Shown here: positions 25,301 to 32,696 of the stretch, one piece after another
How positions within the stretch are numbered: position 1 is the stretch's first letter
Layout of the letters: each line of letters starts with the position of its first letter
Source of the DNA: Trissonchulus latispiculum
Taxonomy: Eukaryota > Nematoda > Enoplea > Enoplida > Ironidae
DNA: 64,000 bases
NCBI GenBank assembly: GCA_030248195.1
Contig: JASAND010019857.1
Location: 145,743-209,742 of the forward strand
Reading direction: 5' to 3'
Program-made: the position numbers and the translations under genes
The notes under the pieces: generated by a model
The model's input: the letters and a program-made list of their open reading frames with translations, nothing else
Told to the model about the DNA's origin: nothing
Database searches by the model: none

Positions 25301-26597
25301 GGCCAAGCCGGAAACCGCTTCCTGGAGGTCCATAGTAGGCTCTGCCTGGCCTCTCAAAACTTTGTCTATAGGGGTTTTCTGGTGCGCCCAGCTCATTCCC
25401 GGTATTCGTTTTGCCGTCCGACGTACCTATTTGCTGGGCTGGTTCCAGTTTGCCGTTTGAAGGAGTCGGGGGGGGTCAAGTTGTCAAAAATAAAGTTTTT
25501 CAAAAGTTGTCAAATTTGTATCAAATGAAAGCCCTAAGTGAGCTGAGCAACTTTTGTCATAGAACTGCATACCCAAAGTGGCTGTTGAGTGGGGCGGGCA
25601 CTTAGGCGATTTTGGGTCAAAAATTAAAATTATCAGAAGTGGTCAAATTTGGTATCAAATGAAAGCCCTAAGTGAGCTGAGCATTTGACATGGAACCATC
25701 CACCAAGAGTTGCTGTGTCGGATTTATGCCTTTCTCAACCGGAATTTAAAGGATAGACATAGGCCCAACACACATATTATCCCCTTTTGTGCGGAGCATT
25801 TCTGTTACTTGTCTTTATATCTCCTTGACGAAAGCCCTTCAAGATAGCTACCATAAACTATAAACCGGCGTAATGAGATCTTTATCCTCCCTAAAAAATT
25901 TTTGAAAACAATTTCGCTTTGCATGTTTTTTGGTCAGACTTTAGTTAGACTTTGTGCTAATGACAATGATACATAATACTGTGGAAGGGAGCAATTTAAT
26001 CCAGTTTTAGCCACGCAAACCCCCCCGTTTTTGCAAGATAAAAAACCTAAGATAACTAAGTTTGCTTGGGGACCTATGGCATAGTTCAATAGTTATGTGG
26101 ACGAAGGAAAACTTAACTATACTGGTTCAACTTTTTTCTTGGTGAAAACTTGTGAAAAGTTAATATTGAGCATAGGGATGCACCGGGGCCTGGCCCCGGC
26201 CCGGGCCCCGGTGGTCAGACCGCGGTCCCTACCGGGACCAAAATTTAGCAAAATTTTGTAATTTTTTTTACATTTTTTGACCAAAATTTTGAAATTTCGA
26301 AAGTCAAAAAGTGCTACAAATTGTTTGTTTTCCCACCGATTTTGATGAAAACAACGATAGTAAAGTTTGTGTATCAGAAGTTATTGCAAAATTTGAATTT
26401 TCAAGAAAATTTTTAAAAATTTTCGATTTGGACCCCCAATTTCCAGGCCCGGCCCCGCCCCGGTAGTGGCGGCCCCGGTGCATCTCTAATTGAACAATAG
26501 TTCTGGTATTTTGTTTGCCGGATAACTTTTTTGATAACTGTGCTAACATTAATTGCTGTTGTTGATGTTTCAGAAATTGCCTGGTGTACTCTCCTAA
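578..26597 (+). CDS. KDM6A: UTX/KDM6A-type histone H3K27 demethylase, 22 exons seen, 5' partial, one JmjC exon missing
   Basis: Recognised from conserved UTX segments in exon order. TPR repeats include [20 protein letters not shown]. The linker starts with [13 protein letters not shown]. The pre-JmjC block includes [10 protein letters not shown]. The JmjC C-terminal half includes [17 protein letters not shown] and [14 protein letters not shown], and the zinc-binding domain includes [10 protein letters not shown] and VVHCLDCA. In this family the enzyme removes di- and trimethyl groups from H3K27 using Fe(II) and 2-oxoglutarate, and the TPRs tie it to the COMPASS-like MLL3/4 complex in the nucleus. 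I joined exons at GT/AG sites, and phases agree at every junction except 18237/22502. There a segment of about 80 residues normally carrying the HxE iron ligands is absent. Visible exons give about 955 residues before and 216 after the gap. N-terminal exons are off the window. This is either a broken gene or an assembly loss; all other exons are open and well conserved. Confidence 0.95.
1668..1717 (+). CDS. KDM6A: UTX exon: TPR 1 continuation
   Basis: A 50-nt exon between TTTTCAG and GTTGGT. With one base from the preceding exon it reads [17 protein letters not shown], matching the UTX TPR segment that follows the first helix. Ends in phase 0. Confidence 0.85.
1934..1992 (+). CDS. KDM6A: UTX exon: TPR 2 first helix
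   Basis: A 59-nt exon between TTTCTAG and GTAAGT. It reads [19 protein letters not shown], with Trp split over the junction (phase 2). This corresponds to the LYGLGLVYFHYNAFQW part of vertebrate UTX. Confidence 0.85.
2514..2634 (+). CDS. KDM6A: UTX exon: TPR 2-3
   Basis: Acceptor TTGCAG, donor GTTTGC. Reads [18 protein letters not shown] followed by [16 protein letters not shown], a strong match to UTX. Phase 2 to phase 0. Confidence 0.9.
3432..3486 (+). CDS. KDM6A: UTX micro-exon: TPR 3
   Basis: A 55-nt exon between TTTGTAG and GTACGC, reading [18 protein letters not shown]. It aligns with the HFQLALVDSxPCTLS segment of UTX. It ends in phase 1, which fits the next exon. Confidence 0.75.
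3713..3747 (+). CDS. KDM6A: UTX micro-exon: TPR 4 start
   Basis: A 35-nt exon between GTGTTTCAG and GTACGT, reading [12 protein letters not shown] (Ile split over the junction). It matches EIQFHIAHLYE of UTX and restores phase 0. Confidence 0.8.
3894..4204. mobile_element. G-run TIR element in UTX intron
   Basis: Ends CTGGCATTTTTTTAG and CTAAAAAAATGTCAG are inverted, flanked by GGCGG on both sides (3889-3893 and 4205-4209). The inside shares AGCTTATAAGTCCATGAATT and G runs with 29691-30064. 311 bp, non-coding. Confidence 0.8.
4493..4638. repeat. Short imperfect inverted-repeat element in UTX intron
   Basis: TAAGGGTGCCTTCATAGTCG on the left and its imperfect complement GCGACTAGGAAAACACCTTT on the right enclose ~100 bp with CGCGCG-rich words. 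Just left, GTGACTGCAGGCAGGCGTTT is repeated almost exactly at ~6431. Confidence 0.4.
4687..4783 (+). CDS. KDM6A: UTX exon: TPR 4
   Basis: Acceptor TTCTAG, donor GTATGT. Reads [18 protein letters not shown] then [13 protein letters not shown]. Leaves phase 1. Confidence 0.88.
4957..5083 (+). CDS. KDM6A: UTX exon: TPR 5
   Basis: Acceptor GTTTCAG, donor GTAAGG. Reads [18 protein letters not shown] then [20 protein letters not shown], matching the WMHH...QYLQKSLEADPNSGQSWY region of UTX. Leaves phase 2. Confidence 0.9.
5225..5492. mobile_element. hAT-like MITE in UTX intron
   Basis: TGGGACCA (5225-5232) and CGGGACCA (5485-5492) match at 7 of 8 bases. The ends contain CTAGCGTAGCCAG and CTGGCTACGCGCCTGGG, inverted, with a G run and a C run inside. 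The same GCGTAGCCAG end is used by the insertion at 20280. Confidence 0.6.
5765..5866 (+). CDS. KDM6A: UTX exon: TPR 6
   Basis: Acceptor TTTCCAG, donor GTCTGT. Reads [20 protein letters not shown] then [14 protein letters not shown], a close match to the UTX repeat. Phase 2 at both ends. Confidence 0.9.
6177..6352 (+). CDS. KDM6A: UTX exon: TPR 7-8
   Basis: Acceptor GTTGCAG, donor GTACTA. Reads [20 protein letters not shown] then [20 protein letters not shown] and [16 protein letters not shown]. This is the most conserved TPR segment of the gene. Confidence 0.95.
6740..6842 (+). CDS. KDM6A: UTX exon: end of TPR region
   Basis: Acceptor TTTTGCAG, donor GTATAA. Reads [20 protein letters not shown] then [15 protein letters not shown], corresponding to the ALAARIKYLQAQL helix after the last TPR. 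The following intron (6843-13264) is the longest in the gene. Confidence 0.85.
7693..7760 (+). repeat. Second copy of the GGCGTAGATA element end
   Basis: CAGTGGCGTAGATAAGGGGA, then GGGCGCCCCCCGAAG and CCCCCCTGGAAATTT repeats the left end at 6893-6960. It suggests nesting of two elements of the same family inside the long UTX intron. Confidence 0.65.
8431..8462. repeat. Perfect 14-bp hairpin that starts composite element copy 1
   Basis: TTATGTAGGGGCGC, loop GATA, GCGCCCCTACATAA. The same hairpin occurs at 18431-18462, and a shorter relative at 24615-24640. In each case it is followed by ATAATATG and a GGAGAC word further in. It marks the left boundary of sequence shared by the two UTX introns, so it looks like an element terminus (possibly Helitron/Helentron-like; not proven). 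Confidence 0.7.
9228..10558. repeat. Tandem array of ~145-bp units (copy 1)
   Basis: The word GCGTTTT(T/G)CGG recurs at 9231, 9376, 9521, 9666, 9811, 9956, 10100, 10245, 10389 and 10534, that is every 144-145 bp. Each unit carries two palindromes of the form TGACCACTGGTCA about 30 bp apart, with varied centre bases. From 9956 two unit types alternate, giving a 289-bp dimer repeated twice. Open frames crossing the array are by-products of the repeat. Confidence 0.93.
10563..11822. mobile_element. TIR element inserted in the ~145-bp array
   Basis: The array word CATATATAGTAAATCG is interrupted after CATA by TAGTCAGAGGGGGGAAAAAA. It resumes after TTTTTTCCCCCCTCTGACTA with TATATTGTAAATCG. The ends are inverted copies of each other. 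Internal copies of the same G/A-rich end occur at 10741-10795, 11410-11465 and 11770-11800, so the insert may itself be nested. It carries no recognisable transposase. The flanking TA-rich bases would fit a TA or TATA target duplication. Confidence 0.6.
11923..12624. mobile_element. Foldback element with ~182-bp terminal inverted repeats (copy 1)
   Basis: The left arm 11923-12105 is the near-exact reverse complement of the right arm 12443-12624. Landmarks are CTCTGGAGCATGAAAAAGTA and GAGGACTAGGTTGTGAGCGA on the left, and their complements on the right. The ends read ACAAGAAAT... and ...ATTCCTTGT. A second copy is at 21350-22124. No coding sequence between the arms. Confidence 0.88.
12630..12848. 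repeat. Right end of the hAT-like composite
   Basis: C-rich block and CCCTCCCCGAAG, then TATCTACGCCACTG, the reverse complement of the left-end sequences at 6893 and 7693. It lies directly next to the 8-bp duplication at 12849-12856. Confidence 0.65.
13265..13682 (+). CDS. KDM6A: UTX exon: linker start, Gly/Pro/Gln-rich
   Basis: Acceptor TTTTTCCAG, donor GTGCGG. Begins [20 protein letters not shown], the conserved UTX linker motif. It continues through a Gly/Pro-rich stretch to [20 protein letters not shown] and a Gln-rich helix ([20 protein letters not shown]), which resembles the LTPQKLQHLEQL...QFVLMQQH segment of vertebrate UTX. The exon is 418 nt and ends in phase 0. Confidence 0.93.
13683..14183 (+). 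other. UTX intron, no gene
   Basis: T-rich intron with short G and C runs near 13845 and 14015. I see no repeat boundaries or coding similarity. Confidence 0.6.
14184..14489 (+). CDS. KDM6A: UTX exon: Gly/Pro and acidic linker
   Basis: Acceptor TTTTTTGCAG, donor GTACGT, 306 nt, phase 0. A Gly/Pro-rich start is followed by an acidic part ([20 protein letters not shown]). Linker sequence is poorly conserved between animals, so the assignment rests on the open phase-0 exon between clear UTX exons. Confidence 0.8.
14786..15187 (+). CDS. KDM6A: UTX exon: Gly/Pro-rich linker
   Basis: Acceptor TTTTAG, donor GTAAAG, 402 nt, phase 0. Gly-rich, then a long Pro-rich stretch ([16 protein letters not shown]) ending [16 protein letters not shown]-rich compared with its introns. 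No folded domain is recognised. Confidence 0.8.
15549..15728 (+). CDS. KDM6A: UTX exon: conserved pre-JmjC region
   Basis: Acceptor CTTGCAG, donor GTTGGC. Reads [20 protein letters not shown] then [20 protein letters not shown] and [16 protein letters not shown], a strong match to the UTX segment just before the JmjC fold. Confidence 0.95.
16046..16195 (+). CDS. KDM6A: UTX exon: pre-JmjC region continued
   Basis: Acceptor TTTCAG, donor GTGCCC. Reads [20 protein letters not shown] then [20 protein letters not shown] and [10 protein letters not shown], corresponding to VEVRTQLxQPxDENWD...YAKYQASSFQESL. Phase 0. Confidence 0.95.
16456..16563 (-). repeat. tRNA-derived SINE (head 16492-16563, tail to 16456)
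   Basis: On the minus strand the head folds as a 72-nt cloverleaf: GCCCGGG/CTCGGGC acceptor, GCTC/GAGC D-stem, TTGGC/GCCAA anticodon stem with anticodon AGA, and T-arm GTGGG-TTCGATC-CCCAC. AGA would mean Ser, but there is no long variable arm, so this is not a normal tRNA-Ser. The following tail CGAATTTTTCGGGTCGGAGG, then TGCTGTAGTGACAAT, recurs at 56685-56725. It lies inside a UTX intron. Confidence 0.75.
16686..17992. mobile_element. hAT-like element filled with a TTTCAG array
   Basis: CTTGTGCA occurs at 16686-16693 and 17985-17992 (8-bp target duplication). The element has ends TAGTGTTGTTTCAGT and ACTGAAACATCACTA. Much of the 1291-bp interior consists of blocks of TTTCAG repeated 3-5 times and separated by ~15-20 bp spacers. 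A few blocks near 17600-17950 run in the opposite sense (CTGAAA). No transposase. Intron insertion in UTX, upstream of the acceptor at 18069. Confidence 0.85.
18070..18237 (+). CDS. KDM6A: UTX exon: last exon before the missing JmjC core
   Basis: Acceptor TTTTGTAG, donor GTCTCA, 168 nt. A charged, Gln-rich start is followed by [20 protein letters not shown], which matches IIKFGTNIDLSD...WKxQLQ at the N-terminal edge of the JmjC domain. It ends in phase 0, whereas the next exon found needs two carried bases. Confidence 0.93.
18585..19226 (+). mobile_element. 5'-truncated LINE (non-LTR retrotransposon) 3' end
   Basis: Open frame 18590-19078 (about 162 codons) reads [67 protein letters not shown] and [18 protein letters not shown]. 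This is the typical C-terminus after the reverse transcriptase domain of CR1/jockey-type LINEs. It ends in a short (AATACT)n tract. The undisturbed site is visible at ~8573-8585 (TACTACAAGTACCACC), and TACAAG flanks the insert on both sides. Confidence 0.9.
19878..21120. repeat. Tandem array of ~145-bp units (copy 2)
   Basis: Same unit as 9228-10558. The GCGTTTTTCGG word occurs at 19880, 20025, 20169 and onward. Most units have TGACCACTGGTCA twice. The array is interrupted by a 343-bp insertion at 20280-20622. Confidence 0.92.
20260..20642. mobile_element. 343-bp insertion with 20-bp target duplication
   Basis: The 20-mer CTGGTCACTACAGCCTATGG is present at 20260-20279 and again at 20623-20642. 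Between them is a sequence starting CAGGCGCGTAGCCAGGGG and ending GGGGGGCTCCGCCCC, with AT-rich DNA in the middle. A perfect 20-bp duplication points to target-primed (retroposon-like) insertion, although no A-tail is present. Related ends are seen at 5233, 5484 and ~8178. Confidence 0.75.
21350..22124. mobile_element. Foldback element with long terminal inverted repeats (copy 2)
   Basis: Left arm from ACAAGAAACAAAAATGCTCC and right arm ending GCATTTTTGTTTCTTGT. Arms of about 180 bp match those at 11923-12624. The middle differs in length from copy 1 (775 versus 702 bp overall). No ORF of note. Confidence 0.88.
22125..22380. repeat. TA microsatellite and T/G-rich low-complexity tract
   Basis: (TA)n at about 22125-22160, then T-rich DNA with scattered G, and an almost pure T run of ~50 at 22314-22365. 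Directly follows composite copy 2. Such tracts are hard to read and assemble, which matters because a UTX exon is missing nearby. Confidence 0.95.
22502..22646 (+). CDS. KDM6A: UTX exon: JmjC C-terminal half, third iron ligand
   Basis: Acceptor TTGCAG, donor GTAGGT. Reads [20 protein letters not shown], then [20 protein letters not shown] and VQSL. The His in GTIHWVQ is the third Fe(II) ligand of UTX. The exon starts one base before a codon, so it needs a preceding phase-2 exon. The exon seen upstream ends in phase 0, which is the clearest sign that one exon is missing. Confidence 0.95.
22704..23078. mobile_element. G-run TIR element in UTX intron
   Basis: Ends CTGGGCTTTTTC and AAAAACGCCCAG are inverted. 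The inside has the G-run words (AAAGTGGGGAGG, CCCAAAAAGTGG) shared with 1-165, 3894-4204 and 29691-30064. TTTA-like flanks on both sides could be a short target duplication. Confidence 0.55.
23184..23368 (+). CDS. KDM6A: UTX exon: JmjC end and helical region
   Basis: Acceptor GTGTAG, donor GTATGT. Reads [20 protein letters not shown] then [20 protein letters not shown] and [33 protein letters not shown] is nearly invariant in the family. Leaves phase 2. Confidence 0.97.
23708..23834 (+). CDS. KDM6A: UTX exon: zinc-binding domain, first Cys pair
   Basis: Acceptor TTTCAAG, donor GTAAGC. Reads [20 protein letters not shown] then [20 protein letters not shown] and CCD. The CxxC in HYCNCC is the first half of the C-terminal zinc site. 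Confidence 0.93.
24386..24553 (+). CDS. KDM6A: UTX exon: zinc-binding domain, second Cys pair
   Basis: Acceptor GTTGTAG, donor GTACGT. Reads [20 protein letters not shown] then [20 protein letters not shown] and [16 protein letters not shown]. The CLDC pair completes the zinc site, as in VHCQDCA of vertebrate UTX. Confidence 0.95.
24615..24640. repeat. Hairpin ATAGGGGTCGC/GCGACCCCTAT, relative of the composite terminus
   Basis: 11-bp perfect stem with loop GGCA, followed by AATATGTGT and GGAGACAGTG, like the starts at 8431 and 18431. A half copy (right stem onward, GACCCCTATAATATGTGT) is at 34499-34517. Confidence 0.65.
26165..26496. mobile_element. hAT-like MITE, GC-rich ends
   Basis: Flanks ATTGAGCA (26165-26172) and ATTGAACA (26489-26496) form an 8-bp duplication with one mismatch. 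The ends TAGGGATGCACCGGGGCC and GGCCCCGGTGCATCTCTA are inverted. 316 bp, no ORF, AT-rich centre. Confidence 0.85.
26574..26597 (+). CDS. KDM6A: UTX last coding exon with stop
   Basis: Acceptor ATGTTTCAG at 26565-26573. Reads KLPGVLS then TAA at 26595-26597, in phase with the preceding exon. Vertebrate UTX also ends a short distance after this junction with a small nonconserved tail. If instead the donor at 24554 is not used, the frame would run on to a stop at about 24589; I prefer the spliced model. Confidence 0.6.
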   Translation, partial: KLPGVLS

Positions 26598-27095
26598 GTT
26601 GACGAAATATGTTTCATCCTCAGTGAAGCCTTTTTTGGAGGACTTTTGTGCCTGCTACCCGATTAAACAAGATAAAGATAGATCATGCTGTTTGTTTATA
26701 TGTACACCTCTTTTGAAGTGTCATTTATCCGCCCCCCACCGTGGGGTTTTTTGTAATCGATAATTTGTTTTTGTGTGTCACTGATGCACTTTAATTTCCC
26801 CACTATGTAGAAACATTGTTTTGTGTGTTACTCTCTATAGTTTATCAGGTCTGTTGTTTTTCATGTATTTTCTGTTTTTTCTTGTGCTTTTTCTTGTTTC
26901 TAATTTCCTTTCTTTTCCTACCTAATCATTTGATAGCCATCCCTAATGTTTTTGTTTTTGTTTTGATTTGCATTTTTTCTATACCTTACAGGCACTACCG
27001 TAATACAGACGTCTTGTCCCATGTTTTCCTGCCGCTAGTATTGCACAACATCTTAACATCTCTGTTTTGTTTATTTCGTAAACAATATTTAACTA

Positions 27096-27101
27096 AATAA
27101 A
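27096..27101 (+). promoter_or_regulatory. Possible polyadenylation signal AATAAA for UTX
   Basis: AATAAA about 500 bp after the stop codon. Other candidates are ATTAAA near 26663 and AATAAA near 29449 and 32189. I cannot tell which one is used. Confidence 0.35.
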
Positions 27102-30100
27102 TACAACCTAAATACACCTCTGTTTCTGTGTACGTATATATGTATGTCTATGTTTGTTATACTTACAGAATACAGAATACATGTACAGAATACTGTTGTT
27201 ACATAATATACTGTTGCGGTAGTATCCAAAGTAAATTGGCCCTATTTATCCTAGGTAGTGTTCAAATTTGTGTTACAGTTACTGAAAAGAGCTAATTTAT
27301 CCTAGAACTTTTGCTTAATTTTATGCTATTGAAAAGCCTAAGTTAGAAATTAGCCTACTGTTAACGACGTAGCGTGGTAGCTATTCTGTTAGCTAGCGTT
27401 GTTGTAATGGGAAATGTTGTCAAGCTAGCTGTTTTTTACAACTGTCCGAGACGTGTTGTTTTTTTTGTAGACCAGCTATTAATTATAAGGCTTGATTGGT
27501 TTTGTTTTACACCCCCCTTAGTAGACCATATTAAGGCATCATACTGTACAACTTCATTAAATATCGATGCATGACATTTTGCTTTGCTTTCCACCATTGC
27601 AGTAATTTCGAGTAGGCTAGCCGCTTTCCCTGTTGCGTGTTGTTTTGTTGTTTACTGTTATTCTGTAGTTGTATGTAAGTAAGCAGCACTCTATTATATA
27701 CCTAACTATAACCTATGTATTATGAGCAGTGCTGTTTTTTCAGTTTTGCATTATTATGTTTCCTCTTGAAATTTTTAAAATTTGTATGTGTACTTTAGTA
27801 GCAATGCTCAAAATTATGTCATTTCTGTAAACGCTCGAATAGTGTCTGCACAATAGGTGTTCGTCAAGAACGCATCCAGACCAAGAAAAAGGGCAAAAAT
27901 CTATTTTCATTTTTTATTTATTGTTTCTATGAAGAAAACGCTTGAAATGCGCCCGAATTCAAGGAATAAATTTCTATTATTGTCTAAAATTGTGTAAAAC
28001 TGGTAAAAATTACTTCGGTTGTTCAAAATGCAAAATATTAATCATTTGAAATTAATCATTTTAGACTTCTTAGGGACTCCGTCCCGAGACCCCCCCCCCT
28101 TATTAAAACATTTTTGAAATGGGGGACCGCATGCGCACCCCCACACAATCTTGCATCCGGTATGCACGTTTAAGAATATGTCGCCATTGAAACTAAATTC
28201 TGCTCATTAGAATTTGTTGGCCGTATGTCGTGCATTTTGAGTTTGAGTTAGAAACCACACCTTCCTATTATGTGATAGGTTTTGATTTAAGCTTGTTTTT
28301 TCGTGCAGATTTTTGGATAGCCTTTCCCTGTTCAAGCTTCAGATGAAAGCAGAACTTAAGTTTTAGTAAACCCAATTTTTGTGTTTGTATTTTGCTTTTG
28401 ATTGGATGAATATTACGTGTTACTTTTTTCTGGTTATGTCATGTTACGTGTAAAGCTTGTTTCTAGCCTGTGGATTTATTGTGGTTCGTTTGTTTTTATC
28501 ATGTTTTTATGCTTTGTATTTTTATCAGCTGTTTATTGTTGTGGATTAGACACGTAAACTTTTCTTTGTATATAGTGGTAATTGGTGAAAATTTAAATAG
28601 AATTTCAAATTTGGCAGGAAACTTTTCTGCTTAATGTGATCTGTTTCTGTTTTGATAAAATATTTTGAAGTCAACTGGATTTTGGATTTTTGCTACTCAA
28701 TCCATCAAAATGGTTTATTTTCCCTTATTTTAGTTGTTTTTGTTAGCTTATCGTGCCTATGTAGTTTTGTTTTAAACCTGTGCGTGTAATACGTACGCAA
28801 GGATTTTTTATGAATATTGCTGTGTTAGGTTACGCTTTTATTTAACATAATGGCTTGTGTCCAGTGCAATGACTAATTGCTGTTAGAAAGCATTTTCTGT
28901 ATATTATGTGGTTGGTTTAACCTTCAGTGTTTAATGGTGTCGGTGTGTTTGTGTTCGTTTTTTGCTACCTGCTTCTGATTTTAGCTGTAGGAAATGCTGT
29001 TGTGTTTTATGTTAAGAAAGTACATGATTTCGGACTAATTACGTACATCCATTGCGTGTATGTTATCTTTTACCACTAGTTTTTTTGCAGTTTGTCGTCC
29101 TGTGTTGTTTTACACGTTTTTTGCAGTCTTTTTGCCTCTTAGAGGTCTGTAGTTTTTTGTAAATTTCATCACCTTTGGGGTCTTTATTATTTGGGAAACG
29201 TGCTGCTTCTACGTTTTTCTTTGTTTTTTTATATTTTTCTTGAATACATATTTATGTTATAACGACTATAATAATGTTTGTACCCACTAGCAATAGAACA
29301 GCAACATTTGAAGTTATTGCATCTCTTGTGCTGTGGGTTTTAGTAAAGCAACATTTTAATACTTTCTCTGGAGCAAGTTACGTTAAGTTTTATACACTCA
29401 ATATCTAAATGTAGATGTTTAAATGTAAAAAATATAACTAAAATGAGAAAAATAAATTGCCCATTAAGGTTGTTTGTTGCATACATTAGTATCGCTTCGA
29501 AAGCTTACTTGAAATAATATGTGTATTGTGTATCAATGAATATTTTTATCTTAGTTTTATGTTTTGTGGTGTTACTATTTGCTTTATTGATAGTAAGCAT
29601 TGATTTTATTACTGCACTGCAACGCAAACTGTATTAGGGGTAGGTTAAGGGAACATCTACATAATCGGTCTCAAGGGTATATACATAACACTGGCATTTT
29701 TAGGGAATTGAAAGTTGAAAGGGGGGGGGGGGCTTCGGACCCCCCGCAAGGGAGGGAGAAGCGGGGGGGGCGAGCCCAAGGTATGAATATACCTAAATGT
29801 TTAGCGAAAAATTTCATTTTTTATTGAAACACGCAAAAATCGCTGTTTTTAAGCTTAAAATAAACTTATAAGTCCATAAATTAGCTAAAAATTGAAAACA
29901 TGTTTAAAACTTGACCTCAAAAACTTAATTTTTTGACACTTTTGGGCGTCCCCCATAAACGTGGGTGGGGGCTCCGAAAAGTGGAGGTGGGCTCCGAAAA
30001 GTGGAGGTGGGAACCGAAAAGTGGGTGGGGCCCGCCCCCGCCCCGCCCCCACTAAAAATGCCAGTAATAATAAAAGAGTACGATAAACGTTTACACTCCC

Positions 30101-32250
30101 TGTTCTCAGCTAGCGAATCAGGCTCTGCGCACTAACGGCCCAACCTCCCTGCAATTGCGCACTCCTCCCCTCAAATCAGTACTCAGTACGCGGTTGCGTA
30201 TGCTCACTCGTTTCTACAGTACGTAGGTCACCACCCCCACATCCGAAAATGTGACCTATCATTCGACATTGATAAGTAATGGGTCACATTTGCGGGGCAG
30301 AATGCCTTCCTATTGATGCATACCCAGCTGCTTACTGGGTTCTGATTTCCCGGGGAGGTCCACTAGTTGCGCTATTGCGGGGGAGCATGAGAGTGATGCA
30401 TGCCCCACTTTTATCTACTATGTACTCTTGTCGACATGAGCCAATATGTAACAGTTTTATTTCTATTAAATGAGCAATTTTAAGTTCCCTGGAAAGTTCA
30501 AGTCTTAAAATTAAAGGTTATGTGAAATTTGAATTCAAATGTGAATTTTTGTAAATGTTAAAATGTGATTTTTTTTGTGAAATATTGATTTTATCGCTGT
30601 TTTAATCATTCTTGCTTGGAGTAAAGTTGCATGCATATTTTGTTGTTTGATACGTACACCTGACATGGTTGTTATGTATTTTATTGTTTCCTTATTGTTG
30701 ACCTGTAGTCTAGTTGCTGCACTTGTAAATTGATTATTTTTCTGAAATTTTATTGTTTCGGATCGTTGAAATTTAATTTCAACGTTAATTGAGCTATTAA
30801 ACCATAAGATAAACCATAAAATGTACTTGGCGTTTTGGTTGATCATAAACAAAGCTTGTAACCATTTTTATTCTATTTGTCGAATTTGAGTTTTCAAATT
30901 TAAATTTAATCAATTTACAGAGACGTTTTGCGGTTTGCAACGTTTTTGTCAGATGTTAATGGTGTTCTTTCGTTGCCTTCATTAATTTTGGTTCAGTCGT
31001 GGAATTGCTGTCATCTTCTGTACAATCATTGCACTTCGAAGGGGGCGCATCAATGGATACCCCTCTCCGTGGGATGGTGTCCAAATTTATTTTTTAAATT
31101 TATGTTGTTTATAATTGCCGTTCGTATTTTATTTATTTTTCCTGTCCGGAGTTTAACTTTAAATCTACATAATGAAGTGTTTCGTAAAACATATACATCA
31201 GTTCAGTAATCGTAGTATTTGAGTTTTGGAATGTTTTAAGACTTTGAAGTTTCAAACTTTAATTTCGTTTTCCCCCAAATGTCAGGATTTTCGGTTTTAT
31301 TTCCTACTTTAAAAGTTGTATACAAATTTTCCGGTTCAAAAATTAAGTCCTATTTCTAGGAGATAGATAATGTAGGTGTTTTCCTTTATGCTCCTGAACA
31401 GTTTCTGTGGTTTGTTTATGTTTATATTTTGGCACTTTTTTAGCATCATTCTGTTGTCCGTTTGTTAGTTTGTTTGTGAATGCTGTTTTCTTTATCACTG
31501 CCGTACTACTGGACATTCTTTCGTTTTTTCCTAATTTGTTCGTCATGTCCATGTGATCCGTTTTTCTGCTTGTTTTACGTCAATTCAATTTCAGTTGGTT
31601 TTTTTAAATTTACTGGATTGAAATGTTTACTTTTGTGTTTCACGTTTACTTTTTTCCACTCACCATTTTATTGGGCCGTTTAAGAATTGGTTGCATCGTA
31701 CCTGTACTAACTTAAAGGTCGGCTGGTTTCCTTGAAAGCCTTCTAGATCCATAATTCTTTAATTACAAAATATTTCTGGCATGACCGAAATTTAAATTAT
31801 GGGAATTTGCTCTACAGTGACGTTTCATTACAGTTTTACATAGTTTGCTTTGCCATGTCAAGAATGCTTTTTGTCTAAGTAATTTGATAGTCAACCAACT
31901 TTGACCTAGAACTAGCACTAGGAACCTCCCCCAGCCAGCTAGAAGACTGAGCTTTTGAAATTTGGTAGATTTTGTCTTTGTGTTGTGTCTGTACATAGAG
32001 CTAGCCTAGTATTTATATTTTTGAGCTGATATTTTGTTCGTGTTTTGTTTTATCAGTTTTTTTGGCGTTCATTATCGTTGTACATTGGCGTACTAATGCA
32101 AAATAAAAAATGGTGTTTGCTGAACTTTTTAGGTTAGATTCAGGATAGATTAGACTAAGGATGGATGGAGTGGAATTTTGCTGACACACAAATAAAGGTT
32201 TCTTTCCAATTTACGTTCAATCCTGATTTCAACGTTCATGAAGATGTTTC
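27102..32250 (+). other. Long T-rich stretch downstream of UTX, no gene seen
   Basis: The plus strand stays T-rich over A, as in the UTX introns. Apart from the fragment near 27840-28160 (with TTAGGGACTCCGTCCCGAGA) and the G-run element at 29691-30064 it has no recognisable repeat or coding sequence. It could be a long 3' UTR, a noncoding transcript or plain intergenic DNA. Confidence 0.5.
29691..30064. mobile_element. G-run TIR element
   Basis: Ends CTGGCATTTTTAG and CTAAAAATGCCAG are exact inverted repeats. The interior holds many G runs and a shared AT-rich block (AACTTATAAGTCCATAAATT) also seen in 3894-4204. Flanks TAACA and TAATA resemble a 5-bp duplication. 374 bp, non-coding. Confidence 0.8.
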
Positions 32251-32690
32251 TGGAGTTTTCTAAAAATTCTGGTGGATTATTTCGGAAAAATTAGTCAGCA
32301 CACAGGGTGCTTGTGTTGAAATTTTGGAGAGAGCTGGGTAAAGGAAGTTAAGGAATTTAATAATTGGGTTGTAATGAAATACTTGCTGAGATTTACGAGA
32401 ACTCCATTTGGTGTTGGGTAGTGTCAGGGAAAATTCCTCGGGAAAATGTTCCCCCGGAAAATTTTCACTAGTGGCTTCTTTCTCCCCGGAAAAATTTTCC
32501 TAAGCAGAAATATTTTGCTGGATGTATTTTAGTATTTTTAACTATCTAAACTTTACAGCTTGTTCCATATTTCAATATTATATGTGTCATAATCATTTTA
32601 GTATTGACAAACAACCAGCTGCCGAGCCGACTTTAATAGCACTTGTTCTGCATAGCTGCTTTTATTAATAGGGTAACAGACGAATTAACG
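32250..32690. other. Intergenic DNA between UTX side and the minus-strand gene
   Basis: AT-rich, with no gene. A short local pair AAAATTTTC/GAAAATTTT lies near 32440-32510. The strand bias (T over A) fades here. Confidence 0.5.
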
Positions 32691-32696
32691 GCATAA

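Larger units (their letters stand above)
24554..26573 (+). other. Last UTX intron: hairpin-ended repeat fragment, local duplications, hAT-like MITE
   Basis: Contains the hairpin at 24615-24640 and a stretch with two pairs of local direct repeats. CTGGGCTGGTTCCA recurs at ~25274 and ~25434, and TATCAAATGAAAGCCCTAAG at ~25518 and ~25652. It also holds the element 26173-26488. No coding similarity seen. Confidence 0.65.
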